Of a stretch of 11,713 bases of DNA, positions 5,437 to 11,713 are shown one piece after another. The first letter of the stretch is position 1. Each line of letters opens with the position of its first letter. The DNA is from an uncultured Nitrospina sp. (GTDB taxonomy: Bacteria; Nitrospinota; Nitrospinia; Nitrospinales; VA-1). Under the pieces are notes generated by a model, which was given only the letters and a program-made list of their open reading frames with translations, did no database searches and was not told where the DNA came from. The position numbers and the translations under genes are program-made. The stretch is from the NCBI GenBank assembly GCA_950072225.1, contig CATMOP010000030.1, positions 1 through 11,713 of the forward strand, written 5' to 3'.

Positions 5437-5961
5437 TTAACGTGAGGCTTCGTTCTGCGTACCACCACTACCAGAGGCATCCATACCACCCCTTACGCTG
5501 AAGAGACCGCGCTCGGTACCTTCCGGCTGGCCCATACCCGGCTCAATATAGGTGCTGGGTGTTACATGGTCCAGATGGTAATTGACCTGATAGGTAGTCT
5601 GAGCACCAGGATCTATTTTCCAGTCATGGAGCGCTTGGCTGTCTCGCTTCTGACAGTTCAACTGGATAGGTCCCGGACCTTTATTATCAAAGGTGGATTT
5701 CGGCTGCGAAGCATGACTTAAAAATCCTCCTGGAGCCAGTGTCCGGTCAAAATTCTTGTTCCATGAATACCCAATGGGGCCAACATTGATGTGTACCGTT
5801 GTTTCCTTGTCTTCGCTCAGGTTGACAATATTCCAACCGGCCCTTATACAAACGCTGGATTTCCCAGCGGCGATGGTGGAAACGCCTGCGCTGGCAATGG
5901 TAACGGAAAAAATGGAAAATACAAAAAATACTGCCATTAACGCTACTAAAGTCTTTCTCAT
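5437..5961 (-). CDS. Secreted orphan protein with a signal peptide
   Basis: This 174-residue protein starts with a clear Sec signal peptide: MRK, a hydrophobic stretch to about residue 22, and an ASA-G cleavage site near 25/26. The mature part has exactly two cysteines (C38, C103), which could form one disulfide in the periplasm or outside the cell. It also contains a beta-rich middle (e.g. TTVHINVGPIGYSW) and a Gly/Ser-rich, probably flexible tail. I do not recognise a family. The ATG at 5961 has an excellent GGGGGAG site. The gene has its own promoter (6177-6149), a long leader and a strong terminator, so it is monocistronic and perhaps well expressed. A link to the DUF1566 or radical SAM proteins is not shown by the sequence. 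Confidence 0.85.
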   Translation of the reverse strand: MRKTLVALMAVFFVFSIFSVTIASAGVSTIAAGKSSVCIRAGWNIVNLSEDKETTVHINVGPIGYSWNKNFDRTLAPGGFLSHASQPKSTFDNKGPGPIQLNCQKRDSQALHDWKIDPGAQTTYQVNYHLDHVTPSTYIEPGMGQPEGTERGLFSVRGGMDASGSGGTQNEASR

Positions 5962-6142
5962 GTGCTCCCCCTTTTTCGAAGCTTGATTAAAGGTAAAACC
6001 CGAAACAACTTATAAACTTTATAATTCATCAACCTCTTCGGCGATTTGTGCTCAATACCTTCAGTTCCGTAGTTCCACTGCAATTACTCCTATAGCAAAA
6101 CGACGGACTTTCCCCTCAAAACCATCAGGGTCTGGCTAGGGT
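5962..6142 (-). promoter_or_regulatory. Long 5' leader (about 180 nt) of the secreted-protein gene
   Basis: The region between the predicted transcription start near 6142 and the ATG at 5961 encodes no plausible peptide. It holds several complementary pairs, including AGTCCGT with ACGGAACT (one bulged base), followed by an AT-rich stretch and GGGGGAG. It may be a regulatory leader, but I could match it to no known riboswitch. Confidence 0.3.
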
Positions 6143-6148
6143 GGCCTG

Positions 6149-6177
6149 AAAATATCAAACCCCCCACAGGAAGTCAA
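6149..6177 (-). promoter_or_regulatory. Sigma-70-type promoter of the secreted-protein gene
   Basis: TTGACT (6177-6172), exactly 17 bases with a G-rich centre, then TATTTT (6154-6149). This is one of the two best promoters in the window, and its -10 hexamer and spacing match the promoter at 4451-4423. Both precede leaders of about 180-190 nt. Confidence 0.6.
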
Positions 6178-6410
6178 GCCTTTAATATCCGCCACAAACC
6201 GGGGAGAAAAACTCCTTAAGTATCAATGCCTTGTGAAAGATAAAATCCCGGCCCCAGCCCTGTTGAGTTCTTAACTTTTGCATTGGATGTCGCTATTTTT
6301 TGTCTTTTGGCTACCGGCGAGCCGCCGGGGGGCAGATAGCAAAGGCTCATCAAGCCGGGATAACTCTTTGCCCACCAGAGAAAATGTTCGAATAAATTAG
6401 CAATCTCCTT
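6178..6410. other. Gene-free stretch with GC-rich hairpins downstream of the LRR gene
   Basis: No coding potential is apparent on either strand. At 6310-6340, CCGGCG-AGC-CGCCGG (6314-6328) is a perfect hairpin, extended by GCTA (6310-6313) pairing with TAGC (6337-6340). A second hairpin GGCT-CATCA-AGCC lies at 6344-6356. Neither is followed by a strong T-run on the minus strand, so termination of the upstream operon here is possible but unproven. Confidence 0.45.
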
Positions 6411-6806
6411 TTAAACTCTGAACTTCAAGGATGTCAGACTTAACAAGTCCGTAGAATTTCTGAGCATTTTTTCACCTTGCTCAGAAATGTCATTGACCAC
6501 CAACTGCAAACTGCGAAGTTTGGTCAAATGTTTCGATGTGGCAAGATATTTTGCACCGATATCAGTGATACTGTTTGAAGCTAAATTAAGATTTCTTAAA
6601 TTGACCAGCACTGTTGATTGGGCAAGAGCCTTGACCCCTTCATCTCCAATGCCGTTCTGCGAAAGGTCCAGGGCCCGGAGTTCTTTCAAACTTTCTTTCT
6701 GGACTAGCTCTATCGCGCCCACCTCTCGCAAGAACTGGGCTTTCAAGTTCAGCACTTGTCCGTCCTTGCTCAATCGATCCCGGATCAATTCATCTATATT
6801 TGGCAT
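6411..6806 (-). CDS. Small leucine-rich repeat protein
   Basis: This 131-residue protein has three complete ribonuclease-inhibitor-type repeats of 27-28 residues. They run from LKELRALDLSQNGIGDEGVK (40-59), through VNLRNLNLASNSITDIGAKY (68-87), to TKLRSLQLVVNDISEQGEKM (95-114), with a partial fourth (LTSLKFRV). About 38 residues, mostly helical, precede them. Such repeats form curved protein-binding scaffolds; three is few for the class, so it may be a minimal domain or pair with another protein. There is no signal peptide. The ATG at 6806 follows GGGAGCG and lies 27 bases after the TPR gene, so it is last in the NHL-to-LRR operon. The partner is unknown. Confidence 0.85.
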   Translation of the reverse strand: MPNIDELIRDRLSKDGQVLNLKAQFLREVGAIELVQKESLKELRALDLSQNGIGDEGVKALAQSTVLVNLRNLNLASNSITDIGAKYLATSKHLTKLRSLQLVVNDISEQGEKMLRNSTDLLSLTSLKFRV

Positions 6807-6833
6807 ATTACGCTCCCGACAGGAATCTCTTGG

Positions 6834-7661
6834 TCACCCGGTGCCCTGGATTTCCTTAGCTACAAACCCGTATTCATCATAGATGCTGAAACCCTCCTGC
6901 AGCATCTTTTTCCCATATTTGACCATCAGGTTGGCCTGTGAGTGATTAGGATCGATACCGATTGTTTTTTTCAAGTGCCTCAATCCCTGCTTGATGTCCT
7001 TGACTTCATCGCCATAGTTATCAATTTGCCGTGCCTTGTCAAACAAGTCCGAGGCCCACTTGTAATAAACCGTGGCTATTTGCTGAGGCACGTTCTGGCT
7101 GATGTATTCCATAATTTCTTCATCCGCCTGCAAACTTGGAATATCCTGCATAGCTGCCTCAAACTCGCGCAGAGGAATAGAATAATCGTCATCATTCACC
7201 GAGGAAATCGTATTCCCCGCCCTGTGTTGGGAATGCAGACCCACAGAACTTTTTACCACTGTGGATTGAATCCCCGACATTAACTGATGGTAATAAAGGT
7301 TGCCAATCCCAAAATGAATGATGGCGCTGAATGCCTGGTTTTCATCCAGTAACAATGCCTGTTCAAAAGCTTCCTGAGCTTCTTCCAACTGCCCCAATTC
7401 CGCCAGGGCTTCGCCCAGATTGTAATGATGAACGCAGTTGTCCGGGTCTTCCTCAATCTGGTGCCTGAACTCTTCTATCTGGGCTTCCAGATCAAACTCA
7501 ACCTCTTCTTCCTCCTCGTCGAACTCCTCGACAGAATCTTCAGGCTCCCCAGCCTCAAGCTGGGAAGGGACATTTTCCACCGGTTCCACGTTGGCCACAT
7601 CTTCGGAGTTTGATTCTTCTTTCAAGGAATCAGATTCCGGTTCTTTTTCGTCTTCACTCAT
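6834..7661 (-). CDS. TPR protein with an acidic N-terminal tail
   Basis: I choose the ATG at 7661 (275 residues, MSEDEKEPES...), two bases after the upstream stop. An upstream in-frame start at 7700 would add a 13-residue stretch unlike the acidic tail and overlap the radical SAM gene. Residues 1-60 are very acidic (e.g. EEFDEEEEEVEF) and probably disordered. A well-formed TPR pair follows at about 62-108 (DPDNCVHHYNLGEALAELG, then EEAQEAFEQALLLDE). A weaker helical repeat region reaches to about 245 (e.g. GLRHLKKTIGIDPNHSQA). TPRs mediate protein-protein contacts. There is no signal peptide, so it is cytosolic. Its position between the radical SAM enzyme and the LRR protein suggests a scaffold or adaptor, which is inference. 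Confidence 0.82.
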   Translation of the reverse strand: MSEDEKEPESDSLKEESNSEDVANVEPVENVPSQLEAGEPEDSVEEFDEEEEEVEFDLEAQIEEFRHQIEEDPDNCVHHYNLGEALAELGQLEEAQEAFEQALLLDENQAFSAIIHFGIGNLYYHQLMSGIQSTVVKSSVGLHSQHRAGNTISSVNDDDYSIPLREFEAAMQDIPSLQADEEIMEYISQNVPQQIATVYYKWASDLFDKARQIDNYGDEVKDIKQGLRHLKKTIGIDPNHSQANLMVKYGKKMLQEGFSIYDEYGFVAKEIQGTG

Positions 7662-7663
7662 AA

Positions 7664-8683
7664 TCAAACACAGTAAGGGGGAATTCCTTCTTCCACCCAT
7701 TCTCCTGCTTTACCATTGTTCATGTTTTGCTGATTTTTTAAAGTACCTGAAACCATCTTTTTCCGGGACACCTCTAACTGGCTCATAATTTCTGCTGGCG
7801 AATCCATCAAGAGATTGCCAAACTTGGGCTGACACTTCAGGTTGCCAACATCACAGCAAGGGGTTATTTCCCCAGTTTGCTGAACCGTAATAATTTCAAT
7901 CGTACCACGGGGAATGGTACATTCCAGCAAGTTAATATCCTTGGGAAAAGGCTGAGCATTCATGGCTCGCTCCCCATTTTTATTCACATAAAATCCCGGG
8001 ATCATATTCATCCCAAAAGTAAAATTTTCCGTACAAGTATAATTTTCAACACCTTCCATATGCTTTAAAAATGCCCTTTCATTACATTCAGGATTCTCTC
8101 CCAACAGACTTTCAAGCTTCGCTTGATATGTTCCAAGCAAGGACAAGACGGACTGAAATTTCTTTTCCTGTTCCCCAAAAAACGTGATCAAAGTTTTAAA
8201 CTGATTCAACAAGTCCGACACTTTTTCAAAGATCATGTTGACGATCAATTCGTTTTGAAGTCCCAGAATTTTAATAAGAAGTGGTTTTTGTCGCGACTCC
8301 CAAACAGTTGGGTACAAAGTGAAGTCCACACGTCCGGAGAATTTCATAATTTCAACCAATCTTTGCCAACGCTGAGATTTTTCTGAATTTATGTCCAGGT
8401 TGGTATGAATCCGTACGTTTGGCGTCAGTTTCCTGAAGATTTTAAAAATTTCAACGATATGAGGGTTTTGTGAAGGCTCCCCGCCAGTCAGATTAATTTC
8501 TCTCTTGGCCAACTCATGGAATATCTCCATCTGGAGAATTTTATTCACCATGATTTGAGCCTGCTCCGGCATTAAATGCCAATCGCTCTTGGATATCTGG
8601 CTAAGCGGTTCGTAGACATGACAATACTGACATTCATCGCGCACATAACGATTGCAATTGGCTTCGGCGAAAATATTTATCAT
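7664..8683 (-). CDS. Radical SAM protein with a SPASM-like C-terminus
   Basis: This 339-residue protein has a radical SAM [4Fe-4S] motif near the N-terminus in the unusual form CX7CX2C (C10, C18, C21, in ANCNRYVRDECQYCHVY) and a clear GGEP motif (67-70, INLTGGEP). The C-terminal region has CX15GX4C (C255, G271, C276), the opening signature of SPASM domains. C277, C284, FGN (288-290) and a final C338 follow. SPASM enzymes hold extra iron-sulfur clusters and modify peptides or proteins. Residues 150-215 form a helical insert between the two parts. The ATG at 8683 has AGAGG and AAGG upstream; the stop is two bases before the TPR start. A maturase for a protein of this operon is possible, but I see no precursor peptide, so the substrate is unknown. 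Confidence 0.85.
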   Translation of the reverse strand: MINIFAEANCNRYVRDECQYCHVYEPLSQISKSDWHLMPEQAQIMVNKILQMEIFHELAKREINLTGGEPSQNPHIVEIFKIFRKLTPNVRIHTNLDINSEKSQRWQRLVEIMKFSGRVDFTLYPTVWESRQKPLLIKILGLQNELIVNMIFEKVSDLLNQFKTLITFFGEQEKKFQSVLSLLGTYQAKLESLLGENPECNERAFLKHMEGVENYTCTENFTFGMNMIPGFYVNKNGERAMNAQPFPKDINLLECTIPRGTIEIITVQQTGEITPCCDVGNLKCQPKFGNLLMDSPAEIMSQLEVSRKKMVSGTLKNQQNMNNGKAGEWVEEGIPPYCV

Positions 8684-8730
8684 AGCCTTACCTCTTCAAC
8701 CCAACCTATAGCCCTTTAGCGTGCAATTTT

Positions 8731-9354
8731 TTATTTCAATACCACTCGAACCGGCCTGACAGTGGACAAAGACAGGCTCGGCCCCCCTTTCATACTGGGG
8801 TAGCTTTTGCCACGGATATAGTTAAACCCCCAAGCATACTTGTCCTTATAAAGCTCGCTGGACCAGAAACAACAACTGGAATAACCGAAGATGGGATCAA
8901 TATGAATCACATTTTCGGTCCAATAGTATTTCCAGGGAATGTCCTTATTCTCCTCATAGAGGGACTCCAATTCCTTGCGGGTCGGCAGGCGCCAGTCCGA
9001 AAAACTGGCAAAGGCATCCTTATTGAATTTTTCCAGGAAAGTTTGTGCGTCCTCCCAGTTGATCCAAATCTTTTTTTCCTGATAGATATCAATCTGCTTC
9101 CACATCAATCCCTCTTTCAAGTCCGTAACGGTCCCGTCTTTATTATCCTGGAATCTCGGATCATTAGAAGGCTTCAATGGCGGTTTTTTCGCGGTGAGCG
9201 AAAGAATCTGGCCACCAAAAATCTCATCGGTGCCACTGTTGTCAGGATCAGCCAGTGCCGAACCTGGCCCACACACTGCCAACAATAAAAAAGCAACCCA
9301 AAGGGATTGAATAACCGGGTGGAAAAGCCGAGTCATGTTTTTTACAATCATCAT
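8731..9354 (-). CDS. Exported DUF1566 (Lcl_C) protein
   Basis: This 207-residue protein is the only DUF1566 protein here with a signal peptide: a basic start (VKNMTRLFHP), a hydrophobic core (LWVAFLLLAVCG) and an ALA-DP cleavage site near residue 36. After a linker the domain runs from about 65 to the end: FQDNKDGTVTDLKEGLMW, FASFSDWRLPTRKELESLYE, SSCCFWSS and TVRPVRVV. The usual CGF is CCF, leaving two adjacent cysteines. It should be periplasmic or surface-exposed. The start has two adjacent ATG codons after AGGAAACCC; the first (9354) is used here. It follows the NHL gene by 31 bases and precedes the radical SAM gene by 47, so it probably belongs to that operon. Confidence 0.87.
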   Translation of the reverse strand: MMIVKNMTRLFHPVIQSLWVAFLLLAVCGPGSALADPDNSGTDEIFGGQILSLTAKKPPLKPSNDPRFQDNKDGTVTDLKEGLMWKQIDIYQEKKIWINWEDAQTFLEKFNKDAFASFSDWRLPTRKELESLYEENKDIPWKYYWTENVIHIDPIFGYSSCCFWSSELYKDKYAWGFNYIRGKSYPSMKGGPSLSLSTVRPVRVVLK

Positions 9355-9385
9355 GGGTTTCCTAAAAGTCAGGTAATAAAAATGT

Positions 9386-10390
9386 CTACTCTTCCTGCGG
9401 TGCCCAGTCTGGCTCCCAAGACAGGCAAATGCCAGATGGATTATAAAACTGTCCCGGCTCTTTTCCTACTATGCCCCATTTGGAGATGAAGTTCAGGTCC
9501 GGGTCAAACTTCTGGATTCGCTGGTTCAAAGTATCGACCACAAACACATATCCATAAGGGTCTTCCACCACAGAGCACGGACAGTTGAACTGACCATCCC
9601 GCTTACCCGATTCACCAATAATGTCGACGGAATGCCCCTCTCGTTCAAAAAGCTGGAGCCGATTCTGGCTTTTTTCGGCCACAATGATGGTGCCATCCCG
9701 GCGCACGGCAATTCCGGTTGGAAAATTCAATCTGCCTGGCTCAAATCCATATTCCCCAAACTTGGACAGAAATTGTCCATCCTCATTGAAAATCTGAATA
9801 CGCTGATTGTCCCGGTCGGCCACGTAAATATTTCCTTCCCGGTCCAACGCCAAACCAATGGGAAATTTCATGAAACCATCGAAATTCCCGGCAAACCCGA
9901 AACTGAGAATAAATTCGCCATCGTTATCATACCTTTTGACGCAATGGTTGGAAGTATCCGCAACGAGGATGGTTCCGGTAGATTCCGCGACAATCTCCTC
10001 AGGCATATAAAACTTGTCTTGTCCCCAACCCTCACCACCAAATTCAAGAAAGAAATCTCCATCCGGGTCAAACTTTTGAATCCGGTGAGAGCCGGTATCC
10101 ACGACCCAAATATAACCCTCCGTATCGATGGCCACCCCGCTCGGAGTTTTAAATTCTCCCGGCAAATAAGGGGGACGGGTACTACCGGATGTTCCAAAAC
10201 TCATCAACAATTTTCCATTACCGTCGAATTTCTGGATCCGGTCATTGCCAGAATCCGCCACCCAGACATAAAGCTGGCTATGATCGATCTGAGGCGCCTC
10301 TTCAGGAAGGGTCTCTTCGACAACAGCTACTTCCAGGGCTTGAGATGGAGCTTCTTCGTCCTCATTGTTTTCCGTATTATTTTCCACCAA
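9386..10390 (-). CDS. Six-bladed NHL-repeat beta-propeller with an acidic tail
   Basis: This 334-residue protein has six NHL repeats with a period of about 47 residues. Each has the (V)AD/VDxxxxRIQKFDxxGxFxxxFG pattern: WVADSGNDRIQKF (43), WVVDTGSHRIQKF (95), LVADTSNHCVKRY (142), YVADRDNQRIQIF (189), IVAEKSQNRLQLF (236) and FVVDTLNQRIQKF (283). Six repeats make a closed propeller used for binding proteins, RNA or ligands. The first ~35 residues are acidic (MVENNTENNEDEE...). There is no signal peptide, unlike many bacterial NHL proteins. The start is TTG at 10390 or GTG one codon later, both served by GAGAGAGG. It is first in the NHL-DUF1566-radical SAM-TPR-LRR set, 45 bases after a terminator, so an unrecognised promoter must lie nearby or within the upstream gap. 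Confidence 0.88.
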   Translation of the reverse strand: MVENNTENNEDEEAPSQALEVAVVEETLPEEAPQIDHSQLYVWVADSGNDRIQKFDGNGKLLMSFGTSGSTRPPYLPGEFKTPSGVAIDTEGYIWVVDTGSHRIQKFDPDGDFFLEFGGEGWGQDKFYMPEEIVAESTGTILVADTSNHCVKRYDNDGEFILSFGFAGNFDGFMKFPIGLALDREGNIYVADRDNQRIQIFNEDGQFLSKFGEYGFEPGRLNFPTGIAVRRDGTIIVAEKSQNRLQLFEREGHSVDIIGESGKRDGQFNCPCSVVEDPYGYVFVVDTLNQRIQKFDPDLNFISKWGIVGKEPGQFYNPSGICLSWEPDWAPQEE

Positions 10391-10435
10391 GGCAAACCTC
10401 TCTCCCCAACCGGGAATAAATTAAACTCCAATAGG

Positions 10436-10456
10436 AAAAAGCCCCGAAAGGGGCTC
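10436..10456 (-). terminator. Intrinsic terminator after the 205-aa gene
   Basis: On the minus strand GAGCCCC-TTTC-GGGGCT (10456-10440) is followed by a TTTTT run. The tight tetraloop hairpin and T-run are canonical. It lies about 100 bases after the stop at 10553 and separates that gene from the NHL operon. Confidence 0.85.
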
Positions 10457-10552
10457 TTCCGCACCGCACTGAATTTTTCGTTCCAAGCAACCCTAAGCTC
10501 ACCTAAAAAAACTATATAATGTCTTCTTTCTGAACCACACCATCCAGGTTAC

Positions 10553-11170
10553 TTATTTTACCAGGAACTGTTTCACATCCAGAATCTGATATTCAAAATC
10601 ACAGGTTTTTTGCAACTCATCGAGCCTTTCATTCCAATTCTGCTTGAAATTATCAAGGCTTTCAGATTTGGGTTTCTTTTTCATCAGGCCAACTTCGCGA
10701 TATAGCGGCTTCACCATATTCTTGGAAATCAACTGGATTATATTTCGAAGGTTAAGAATACATTGTTTGATCACCTCTTCCCGGGTCACTCCATCCACCT
10801 TTTCAAGCAGGCGCAGAAACGACTGGACCGTGGTGATCTGGACGGTGTAGGCATCGGCCAACCTGTGGTCGTATTTTAAGCCGCAGTCAATGTAGGCTGG
10901 CATGAGAAACATGCCAACATGATGATCGAATTTTACACAAAGGGTAATCAACTTTTGAAGATAATCGACCTCGCGTAAATCCTCTTCTTCCTCTTCACCT
11001 TCAGCCAGTTCCTTGGTGGCTTTTTCTTTTTCCTTTTGAAGCTCGAGTTTGATCTTTTCCAGCTCGCTCAAATCCGAAAGGTGGTCGACCTCCTTTTCTT
11101 CCTTGGCAGTTTCATCCGACGAACCTTCCGGCCCGGGGTTTTGCTTGGTTTCCGTATCCTGTTCGCTCAA
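10553..11170 (-). CDS. Helical/coiled-coil protein of unknown function
   Basis: The preferred start is TTG at 11170, 7 bases after a strong GGAAGGAG. It gives 205 residues (MSEQDTETKQ...) and is 43 bases clear of the upstream gene. An ATG at 11224 in the same frame would add 18 residues and overlap that gene's end. Residues 1-35 are polar and acidic, followed by a charged probable coiled coil (about 35-75, ELEKIKLELQKEKEKATKEL and EEEEED). A mostly helical globular part follows (about 78-205), with LCVKFDHHVGMFLMPAY and LRNIIQLISKNMVKPLY. No catalytic motif, signal peptide or membrane segment is visible, and I do not recognise the family. The acidic start resembles those of the NHL and TPR proteins downstream. 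It ends in an intrinsic terminator. Confidence 0.75.
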   Translation of the reverse strand: MSEQDTETKQNPGPEGSSDETAKEEKEVDHLSDLSELEKIKLELQKEKEKATKELAEGEEEEEDLREVDYLQKLITLCVKFDHHVGMFLMPAYIDCGLKYDHRLADAYTVQITTVQSFLRLLEKVDGVTREEVIKQCILNLRNIIQLISKNMVKPLYREVGLMKKKPKSESLDNFKQNWNERLDELQKTCDFEYQILDVKQFLVK

Positions 11171-11213
11171 TACAAATCTCCTTCCTGCAAAGGTAAAACA
11201 ATAAACCAATATT

Positions 11214-11713
11214 TTATTTCCCATCTTTATCTTCCCTAACAGTCTCCCTGCGTTTTGTCGGCAATGTTTGGTTTAGATACTTTTTCCAGTCAGCCCAGTA
11301 TTTATATAAATCCTTAATATGAGGCGGATAGTCTTTCTCTTTTATTCTAAAGTCTTCATCACCCGGTGCTTTATCGTCTCCAATCAGCGATAGAGCTTGC
11401 TTCTCAATATTCTCAGACAGCTTTTTCCGAAATGGAACAAAATAATCCAGAAAACCCTTTCTATCCACAGGTGTATGCACATACTCCGGTCCTTTATCCA
11501 TATATAAAATCAGCCAGCCGCGCATCCCTTCCCAACGTTTCATCCAAGCAAGTCCAGAATCCCATAAATAACCTATCCAGTACTCAAAGTGATAGTGATA
11601 ACCCGCCAACGAAAACCACCTTGGCTGCCAATTACCTTTCTCATCTTTGGTATAAAGCTCCAATCCCAATCCATTAGATAAATGCCCTGAGGTTGGACTA
11701 ATTGATAAAGTGT
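11214..11713 (-). CDS. Partial hypothetical protein, N-terminus beyond the right edge
   Basis: The frame is open from the stop at 11214 to the window edge, at least 166 residues. An internal TTG at 11669 could serve as a start, but the frame continues upstream as ...SGHLSNGLGLELYTKDEKG without a stop, so the gene most likely begins outside the window. It is very rich in tryptophan and tyrosine (e.g. WFSLAGYHYHFEYWIGYLWD and MKRWEGMRGWLILYMD) and ends in a lysine- and aspartate-rich tail (KRRETVREDKDGK). No signal peptide or known motif is visible in this part. It is 43 bases upstream of the coiled-coil gene, so the two are probably cotranscribed. Function is unknown. Confidence 0.7.
   Translation of the reverse strand, partial: TLSISPTSGHLSNGLGLELYTKDEKGNWQPRWFSLAGYHYHFEYWIGYLWDSGLAWMKRWEGMRGWLILYMDKGPEYVHTPVDRKGFLDYFVPFRKKLSENIEKQALSLIGDDKAPGDEDFRIKEKDYPPHIKDLYKYWADWKKYLNQTLPTKRRETVREDKDGK

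Noticed and set aside
6030..6060. CGCCGAAGAGG on the minus strand, similar to part of a glycine riboswitch core
   Set aside because: The partner motifs of the glycine aptamer are missing and there is no tandem aptamer. The match is too short.
6100..6120. GGGGAAAGTCCG on the minus strand, reminiscent of the conserved start of bacterial RNase P RNA
   Set aside because: The flanking helices and the other conserved RNase P blocks are absent, and the segment is only part of a leader of about 180 nt.
7662..7700. Longer start (7700) for the TPR protein
   Set aside because: It would overlap the radical SAM gene by 37 bases and add a stretch unlike the acidic N-terminus; ATG 7661 fits the operon spacing.
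9632..10519. Long plus-strand open frame (about 295 codons) opposite the NHL gene
   Set aside because: It is antisense to a clear six-repeat NHL protein and crosses a terminator. Its composition is that of a reversed repeat gene, with no recognisable domain.
1..11713. tRNA, rRNA, CRISPR arrays, transposases, integrases and toxin-antitoxin pairs
   Set aside because: I looked for these on both strands and saw no tRNA-like cloverleaf, regular repeat-spacer pattern or recognisable mobile-element protein.

Overview
Every gene in this 11.7 kb bacterial window reads on the minus strand, so the layout below runs from high to low coordinates. The content is mostly accessory: eight proteins carrying nine DUF1566 (Lcl_C, C-type-lectin-like) domains, an NHL propeller, a radical SAM/SPASM enzyme, TPR and LRR proteins, a glutaredoxin-like protein and some orphans. 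I saw no rRNA, tRNA, CRISPR array, transposase or phage gene. The moderate GC, frequent TTG starts and this mix of families would fit a Gram-negative-type environmental bacterium. Nitrospinota is my best guess, from general familiarity with DUF1566- and NHL-rich genomes; it is weakly supported.

Region 1 (11713-10435): a gene entering from the right edge, then a coiled-coil/helical protein of unknown function, closed by a clear intrinsic terminator. Region 2 (10390-6411): a tightly spaced set of five genes, NHL propeller, exported DUF1566 protein, radical SAM/SPASM enzyme, acidic-tailed TPR protein and small LRR protein. Gaps are 2 to 47 bases, so it is probably one operon. Region 3 (6410-5391): two GC-rich hairpins, a good sigma-70-type promoter, a leader of about 180 nt and a secreted orphan protein ending at a strong terminator, so a monocistronic unit.

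Region 4 (5385-319): the DUF1566 array. A single-gene unit (5323-4829) is followed by a roughly 600-base gap holding an 89-base imperfect palindrome, one copy of a 41-44 base repeat, and a promoter with an attenuator-like leader. Then come two DUF1566 genes plus the glutaredoxin-like gene (4225-2869). A second copy of the repeat, containing a promoter-like TTGCCT-N17-TAAATA, precedes four more DUF1566 genes (2688-319), one with two domains. A further gene runs off the left edge (174-1).

The DUF1566 proteins share a D-N-G-D-G-T-x-x-D start, an FAG(Y/F)xxWR(L/M/I)P core, a (C)GFxxWTS segment and an (R)xVRx end, but have diverged strongly. Only the copy next to the radical SAM gene has a signal peptide. 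The NHL, TPR, one DUF1566 and the 205-aa protein share very acidic N-terminal tails, which hints at a shared interaction theme. The most interesting items are the DUF1566 expansion, the radical SAM enzyme with a CX7CX2C cluster motif embedded among repeat-scaffold genes, and the attenuator-like leader at 4257-4381.
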